Assembly: GCA_002389705.1 (NCBI GenBank)
Contig: DGQJ01000151.1
Location: 2,382 to 14,049 of the forward strand
Source of the DNA: Bacteroidales bacterium UBA4417
Lineage (GTDB): Bacteria; Bacteroidota; Bacteroidia; Bacteroidales; UBA4417
DNA length: 11,668 nucleotides
Direction of reading: 5' to 3'
In this document: positions 8,066-11,668 of the stretch, piece after piece
Position numbering within the stretch: position 1 is the first letter of the stretch
Layout of the letters: every line of letters begins with the position of its first letter
Position numbers and translations under genes: made by a program
Notes under the pieces: generated by a model
The model's input: only the letters and a program-made list of their open reading frames with translations
The model's database searches: none
What the model was told of the DNA's origin: nothing

Positions 8066-9064
8066 ATGAAAAACAAATATTTAATAATAGTACTCTTACT
8101 TGGCCTGGCCGGTATGTTTACTATGCAAAGTTGTACAAAAGACGAATCGCCAACCCCGGTTGTGTACAAGGCTGCAGTTCCAGCCAACCCTACACCGGCT
8201 GACGGAGCTGTAGTTCCATTGGATGGCACCAGTTATACCTTAAAATGGGAAGGTACTACCACCACCAATTGGGATGTGTATGTGAACGACGAACTATACA
8301 AAGCCGGTGTAACCGGAAACACGCTGGCAATTACAATCCCTCATGGGGGAGAAGTTTCCTGGTATGTTGAAACCAAGGATGCCAATGGTATAGTATCAAA
8401 CAACATAACTGGTCCTGCCCGCGATCCATGGTATTTCTTCGTGAATTCGGCACCTGATGTTCCAGTTTTAACAGCTCCTGCTGATGGCGCAACTAACTTT
8501 AGCGTAGTTGGAACCTTAAAATGGACCGCTAACGATGCTGAAGATAATGGATCACTCAAGTATGATGTATATATCGGAACATCTGAAACCACAATGGGAC
8601 TCGCAGCTACCGGACTTACAACAACCAGCTATGTTCCTACCATTTTACTTGGAAATACCAAATATTACTGGAAAGTTACCGCTGTTGATCCTCATGGTGC
8701 CAGCACCACCAGCCTGGTACGTACTTTTACAACCGGACCTGATGTAGCGCCTTATGTTGGTGATTATATTTGCGACGAACCAGCAGAAGATTACTCGTAT
8801 GACATTTCGTTTTCAAAAGGTTTGCCAAATACCATTGTAACCAAGAACTACTGGAATAGTGGCTGGACTGCTACCTTTACTGTGAATTTAACTAAAAACA
8901 CCTACACAGTTTCAAGCTTTACAGCTGACGCAGGTTGGATAATAGTTGAATCCGGCACAGTAGATCCGGCAACAGGTACAATACAAGGTGACTATACTTT
9001 ATGGAAAAACGGTATTGTACAGGAAACTGGTGTTCATACTTATACCAAAAAACTCCCGGAATAA
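8066..9064 (+). CDS. Surface lipoprotein with two FN3-like domains and an unrecognised C-terminal domain
   Basis: A 332-residue lipoprotein whose signal peptide ends in MQSC (Cys23). It is followed at once by TKDE, an acidic stretch like the lipoprotein export signal that sends Bacteroidota lipoproteins to the cell surface. Two immunoglobulin-like beta domains follow. Domain 1 (about 38-127) runs from NPTPADGAVV to WYFFVN; domain 2 (about 129-224) runs from APADGATN to RTFTTG. Both carry the pattern P-ADGA, LKW, then W/Y-DVY, W-x-V/E-T, as in FN3 or SusE-like domains. Residues 228-332 form a separate beta-rich region starting YVGDYICDEPAED and ending HTYTKKLPE, which I cannot assign. It is the last gene of the operon, 34 bases after the DUF1735 gene, and is followed by a terminator. 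The likely role is a surface ligand-binding protein of the SusE/F type. Confidence 0.85.
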   Translation: MKNKYLIIVLLLGLAGMFTMQSCTKDESPTPVVYKAAVPANPTPADGAVVPLDGTSYTLKWEGTTTTNWDVYVNDELYKAGVTGNTLAITIPHGGEVSWYVETKDANGIVSNNITGPARDPWYFFVNSAPDVPVLTAPADGATNFSVVGTLKWTANDAEDNGSLKYDVYIGTSETTMGLAATGLTTTSYVPTILLGNTKYYWKVTAVDPHGASTTSLVRTFTTGPDVAPYVGDYICDEPAEDYSYDISFSKGLPNTIVTKNYWNSGWTATFTVNLTKNTYTVSSFTADAGWIIVESGTVDPATGTIQGDYTLWKNGIVQETGVHTYTKKLPE

Positions 9065-9086
9065 CCTTTGCAGGTTAAACCAATTC

Positions 9087-9124
9087 AAAAAGAGAGGCTG
9101 CCTGTTTGGCAGCCTTTCTTTTTA
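9087..9124. terminator. Rho-independent terminator closing the uptake operon, potentially bidirectional
   Basis: AGGCTGCC (9095-9102) pairs perfectly with GGCAGCCT (9108-9115) around a TGTTT loop. The flanking AAAAAGAG (9087-9094) pairs with TTCTTTTT (9116-9123), with one G-U pair, giving a 16-bp stem that is GC-rich at the top and A/T at the base. The T-rich strand follows in the plus direction, and the A-run mirrors it on the minus strand, so it could also stop transcripts coming from the right. It begins 22 bases after the last stop codon of the operon. Confidence 0.9.
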
Positions 9125-9171
9125 TAAGCATATACCTCGGTTCAGGATTTAATAATTGACCCATATAAAGG

Positions 9172-9402
9172 GTTCATTTGGTCTGAATACGCGGTCATTC
9201 AGGAACCTGAACAAGACATTTGGAAAGAATCCCAGGTCATTTGGTTACATGAACAGGTCATTTGGTCTGAATCTTAGGTCATTTGGATACATGAGCAGGA
9301 CATTTGGTCTGAATCCGAGGTCATTTGAATAAATGTTCAGGTCATTTAATCTGAAGCCGAGATAGTTTCGAAACATAATAAGGTCATTTGGTAAGATCAC
9401 AA
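9172..9402. repeat. Eleven-unit 21-bp tandem repeat with alternating A/B units (42-bp higher-order repeat)
   Basis: Units begin at 9172, 9193, 9214, 9235, 9256, 9277, 9298, 9319, 9340, 9361 and 9382, exactly 21 bases apart. Each has a 10-base core near GGTCATTTGG followed by an 11-base tail. The core is exact in units 4, 5, 6 and 11, has one mismatch in units 1, 7 and 8 and two in units 3 and 9; units 2 and 10 are more degraded. Tails alternate. Odd units resemble TCTGAATCCGA (1, 5, 7 and 9 strongly, 3 partly); even units resemble ATACATGAACA (2, 4, 6, 8 and 10 with decreasing fidelity). The last unit's tail is degenerate. The preceding 21 bases (9151-9171) match the even type only weakly. 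The array is not a CRISPR, since there are no unique spacers. Confidence 0.9.
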
Positions 9403-9440
9403 CTTTACAATTTTACATAACGCCTGCAAACAGCGGTTCA

Positions 9441-9461
9441 TTTTGAAGATTTACTTCAAAA
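9441..9461. repeat. Short perfect inverted repeat
   Basis: TTTTGAAG (9441-9448) and CTTCAAAA (9454-9461) form an 8-bp stem around an ATTTA loop. No T-run follows on either strand (AACCAATC on plus, TGAACCGC on minus), so it is a poor terminator. It lies just beyond the tandem array in the convergent gap. Confidence 0.5.
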
Positions 9462-9485
9462 ACCAATCAAATTCATAATATAAAA

Positions 9486-9495
9486 GAAACGTTTC
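9486..9495. repeat. Palindrome GAAACGTTTC
   Basis: This is a perfect 10-bp palindrome with a central CG, resembling the core of LacI-family operators. It is about 40 bases past the 3' end of the minus-strand MFS gene and 420 past the operon's last stop, so there is no promoter next to it to control. It may be chance. Confidence 0.25.
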
Positions 9496-9534
9496 CTAAA
9501 TAGCAGTTAATAAACAACAATAGCTAAAATATTG

Positions 9535-10701
9535 TCAAAGGATAACATCGCGCTCATATCTTTTTAACACTAAAGCCCTGAAAAATATCAGACCGGTAAA
9601 ACATACTCCTGCGCTGAGCCAGAATATGGCCGGCATGCCGATATGCTGGGCTATCAATCCTGCCATAAACATACCGAAACCCATTCCCAGGTCGACAGCC
9701 GTATAGAGGGTGGCATTGGCAGCCCCACGATGCCTGGCATCGGCAAGGTTATTCACCATGGTTTGAAAAGTTGGAAAGATCACTCCATTTCCAAATCCAA
9801 TCAAAATGGCCGAAACATAAAATAAAACACCATTTTTGGCCATGGCCAGCAAAAGGAATCCAAGTACTAAAAGTGAAATACAATAGGTGAGCAGTTTTCT
9901 GGGTCCATGCCGGTCGAAAACCTTGCCGGCAGTTATCCGGGCAGCAGCAATTCCAAACGAAAAAATCAGGAAGTACATCCCCGAATTCCGGATGCCAATT
10001 TCGCGGCCGTACAACGCAATAAACGAAAGTAAGGCACCATAGGCGATCATGGTTATAAAAACGTTAGCCGAGGGTAGCAGCGAACTTTTTTCGAACATAT
10101 TATTCCGCTTCAGCACGATCTTTTTACCCACCACAAAACGTTTCCGCAGGTGAACAGCATACGCGAAACCAAGGCTCGCGAAGCTGATCAGTATGCCTGA
10201 AACAAACATAGTTGTATAACCCAGGTTATGACTCAGGTATAAGCCGATTACAGGCCCTACAGACATCCCTAGTGTAGTGGAAAGCGAGAAGTATCCCATC
10301 CCCTCCCCGCGTTTGCTTACAGGTACAATATCTGCTGCAATAGTCGATCCCGACACTGTTGAAAAGCCCCAGCTCAGGCCCTGTACAAACCTTAGCACAA
10401 TAATGGATGTAATACCCAGCGCAACCAGGTAACCCGCAAAAAGAAACGAATAGAGTACCAGGGAAAGCAGGAATATGGTGCGCCGCCCAAACCTATCGAG
10501 GGCAAAACCTGAAAATGGGCGAACCAATACCGAAGCAATGGTATAAACACCCACCACCATACCGACCTGGAATTTTGAAGCATGAAGGCTTGTTACCAGA
10601 TAAATGGGAAGTGCTGAGAGTATAGCATAATACGTGATAAACATCAGGAAATTGGACGTAATAAGGAATATAAAATCCTTACTCCATATTTTATCATTCA
10701 T
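9535..10701 (-). CDS. Major facilitator superfamily transporter, 12 helices, drug/sugar-efflux-like
   Basis: A 388-residue inner-membrane protein with about twelve hydrophobic segments in two halves separated by a basic loop near residues 184-203. MFS motif A appears as GFALDRFGRR (65-74), with a second-half counterpart GKVFDRHGPRK (259-269). Arg104 in RFVQGLSWG matches motif B, and GEGMGYFSLSTTLGMSVGPVIG is the helix 4-5 pattern of proton-antiport MFS exporters. It most resembles the YwoG/YfcJ/YhhS-type group of putative efflux carriers; the substrate is unknown. I chose ATG 10701. The frame extends upstream to a TTG at 10713 (four extra residues), but the promoter-like element at 10725-10732 sits well for the ATG. 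It is transcribed toward the uptake operon and looks independent of it. The upstream M23 gene is on the same strand, 223 bases away. Confidence 0.92.
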   Translation of the reverse strand: MNDKIWSKDFIFLITSNFLMFITYYAILSALPIYLVTSLHASKFQVGMVVGVYTIASVLVRPFSGFALDRFGRRTIFLLSLVLYSFLFAGYLVALGITSIIVLRFVQGLSWGFSTVSGSTIAADIVPVSKRGEGMGYFSLSTTLGMSVGPVIGLYLSHNLGYTTMFVSGILISFASLGFAYAVHLRKRFVVGKKIVLKRNNMFEKSSLLPSANVFITMIAYGALLSFIALYGREIGIRNSGMYFLIFSFGIAAARITAGKVFDRHGPRKLLTYCISLLVLGFLLLAMAKNGVLFYVSAILIGFGNGVIFPTFQTMVNNLADARHRGAANATLYTAVDLGMGFGMFMAGLIAQHIGMPAIFWLSAGVCFTGLIFFRALVLKRYERDVIL

Positions 10702-10724
10702 AGTTCCATTCAAATATACCCATG

Positions 10725-10732
10725 CAAAGGTA
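10725..10732 (-). promoter_or_regulatory. Candidate -7 promoter element of the MFS gene
   Basis: On the minus strand this reads TACCTTTG, an exact match to TAnnTTTG. It ends 23 bases before the ATG at 10701, giving a very short leader. A TTTG -33 element is not evident at the expected distance. The 10733-10924 stretch otherwise shows no gene and no convincing terminator for the upstream M23 gene, only a short direct repeat of GCCGC (10746-10750 and 10756-10760). Confidence 0.45.
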
Positions 10733-10924
10733 TTAATTAATATGAGCCGCTTTTTGCCGCTATTTATAAAGGAACATTTTACGAAACTATAACTTCCCTG
10801 ATTTTAGAAAGGAAGAGTTTTGGGACAAACCTGCGGATACTACCTCTGCAAAATCCGGAATCAGAACCTTATGTAAAAGATGGAAACAATATCCAAACTT
10901 TCAATTTCCCGGATCAGGAGTTCC

Positions 10925-11668
10925 TTATTTAACCAGTTGAAGGTTTTTATCGTATTGCATGCGGATGGAATCGAATGCAGGCCTGTATTTTTTGTCGACT
11001 GGTAATGCCGGTGGCGATTCAACTTTAAGGGGATCGATCGCCACATTGTTTTTATACACCCTGAAATCGAGGTGCGAACCGGTGGAAAGACCAGAACTAC
11101 CCACATAGCCAATAACCTGACCCTGGCTTACACTGGCACCTGTATGAATACCGGGTCCAAACCCTGAAAGATGCATATACGATGTTGTATAGCCGTTCCT
11201 GTGCCGGATGCTTACCAGCCTGCCAGCACCTCCTGCATACGAAGCTTTTAATACAGTTCCGTTACCGATTGTATGAACAGGCGTGCCCTTAGGTGCAGCG
11301 TAATCAACACCGTGATGTGGCCGCCGTATGCGCAATATGGGGTGCATACGGCTATTGGAAAACCTCGAGGTGATACGCGAAAATTTCAAAGGAGCTTTTA
11401 GAAACTCCTTGCGAAGGTTCTCCCCTTTTTCATCAAAATAATCGGTGACATTACCTTGTTCGAAACGGTAAGCATAAAAGGGTTTCCCCGAATGCATAAA
11501 AACAGCCGAGTGAATTTCGCCTATGCTGATGGGTTTACCATCCACCGACAACTCCTCATAAATGGCTTTAAAAGAATCACCTTTCTGGATAGCATAAAAA
11601 TCAATTGACCATTGGTAGATATTAGCCAGCGCAACAGCCATATTCGGATCTAAGCCCTTCTCCTGCAT
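10925..11668 (-). CDS. M23 (LytM-type) peptidoglycan endopeptidase, N-terminus cut by window edge
   Basis: The 247 visible residues are the C-terminal part of a Csd3/MepM/ShyA-like cell-wall endopeptidase, normally about 400-450 residues. Residues 1-95 match the second N-terminal (Csd3_N2-like) domain: DFYAIQKGDSFKAIYEE (23-39), then an FYAYRF strand and DYFDEKGENLRKEFLKAPL (76-94). The LytM domain starts at FSRITSRFS (96-104) and has SRMHPI, the zinc motif H118-x3-D122 within RRPHHGVDYAAPKGTPV, and YMHLS with H166. The final motif is SHLD (198-201) rather than the usual HLH: the third metal-ligand position is Asp201. The C-terminal tail (218-247) is hydrophilic. The frame is open to the window edge; the Met at 11666-11668 is probably internal. 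It should cut peptide cross-links in the periplasm during wall growth. Confidence 0.9.
   Translation of the reverse strand: MQEKGLDPNMAVALANIYQWSIDFYAIQKGDSFKAIYEELSVDGKPISIGEIHSAVFMHSGKPFYAYRFEQGNVTDYFDEKGENLRKEFLKAPLKFSRITSRFSNSRMHPILRIRRPHHGVDYAAPKGTPVHTIGNGTVLKASYAGGAGRLVSIRHRNGYTTSYMHLSGFGPGIHTGASVSQGQVIGYVGSSGLSTGSHLDFRVYKNNVAIDPLKVESPPALPVDKKYRPAFDSIRMQYDKNLQLVK

Larger units (their letters stand above)
9124..9534. other. Convergent intergenic region with no supported gene
   Basis: The region lies between the plus-strand operon and the minus-strand MFS gene, which converge here. It holds the 21-bp repeat array (9172-9402), an 8-bp-stem inverted repeat (9441-9461) and a 10-bp palindrome (9486-9495). 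A weak AT-only hairpin (ACAATA 9517-9522 with TATTGT 9530-9535) followed on the minus strand by TGTTTATT could be a feeble terminator for the MFS gene. No promoter for a gene here is evident. Confidence 0.7.

Noticed and set aside
7954..8229. Minus-strand 91-codon ORF spanning the gap between the last two operon genes
   Set aside because: It overlaps two supported lipoprotein genes, including the signal peptide of the second, and shows no domain.
9172..9402. The tandem array as a CRISPR array or plasmid iteron origin
   Set aside because: Units are contiguous with no unique spacers, and no cas gene is nearby. No Rep protein, DnaA box cluster or partition gene is present, and the flanking genes are chromosomal in character.
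9441..9461. Inverted repeat as terminator for the MFS gene
   Set aside because: The stem is good, but no T-run follows it on the minus strand, and it is over 70 bases past the stop codon; kept only as an inverted repeat.
9486..9495. GAAACGTTTC as a LacI-family operator
   Set aside because: No promoter or LacI-type regulator is nearby, and a 10-bp palindrome can occur by chance.
10861..11112. Minus-strand 83-codon ORF overlapping the end of the M23 gene
   Set aside because: It is out of frame with the conserved LytM domain and has no family resemblance; it is a shadow extending into the intergenic gap.

Overview
The window looks like chromosomal DNA of an anaerobic or marine member of the Bacteroidota, probably Bacteroidales/Marinilabiliales-like; the order is inference. 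The grounds are a SusC/SusD-type outer-membrane uptake operon with companion lipoproteins, promoter elements of the Bacteroidota -7 form (TAnnTTTG), A/C-rich leaders without Shine-Dalgarno sequences, and a Csd3/MepM-like M23 peptidase typical of the phylum. No rRNA, tRNA, CRISPR array, transposase or phage gene was seen.

Layout. (1) 2-775 (+): C-terminal half of histidine ammonia-lyase HutH, cut by the left edge. (2) 1026-1963 (+): two small four-helix membrane proteins of unknown function that look like diverged tandem paralogues. (3) 1964-2332: a promoter/leader region with a strong inverted repeat, a -7 element and a 17-codon upstream ORF. (4) 2333-9064 (+): a four-gene operon encoding a SusC-like TonB-dependent transporter, a SusD-like lipoprotein, a DUF1735-type lipoprotein and a lipoprotein with two FN3-like domains plus an unrecognised C-terminal domain. 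Gaps are only 19-34 bases, and a long-stem terminator closes the unit. (5) 9124-9534: a convergent intergenic region dominated by eleven 21-bp tandem units that alternate between two types, giving a 42-bp higher-order repeat. (6) 9535-10701 (-): a 12-helix MFS transporter with its own promoter-like element. (7) 10925-11668 (-): an M23 peptidoglycan endopeptidase, cut by the right edge.

How the genes fit together. The operon should make an outer-membrane import machine. SusD and the two lipoproteins would capture a glycan or other oligomer on the cell surface, and SusC would import it using TonB energy. No glycoside hydrolase, lyase, sulfatase, protease or dedicated regulator is present in the window, so the substrate cannot be read from context. 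The flanking genes (histidine degradation, MFS export, cell-wall remodelling) look unrelated.

The least ordinary element is the 21/42-bp alternating repeat array. One of its frames stays open through seven heptapeptide units of the form S/T-F-G/R-x-x-x-R/K. I see no clearly novel multi-gene system; the remaining observations are modest.
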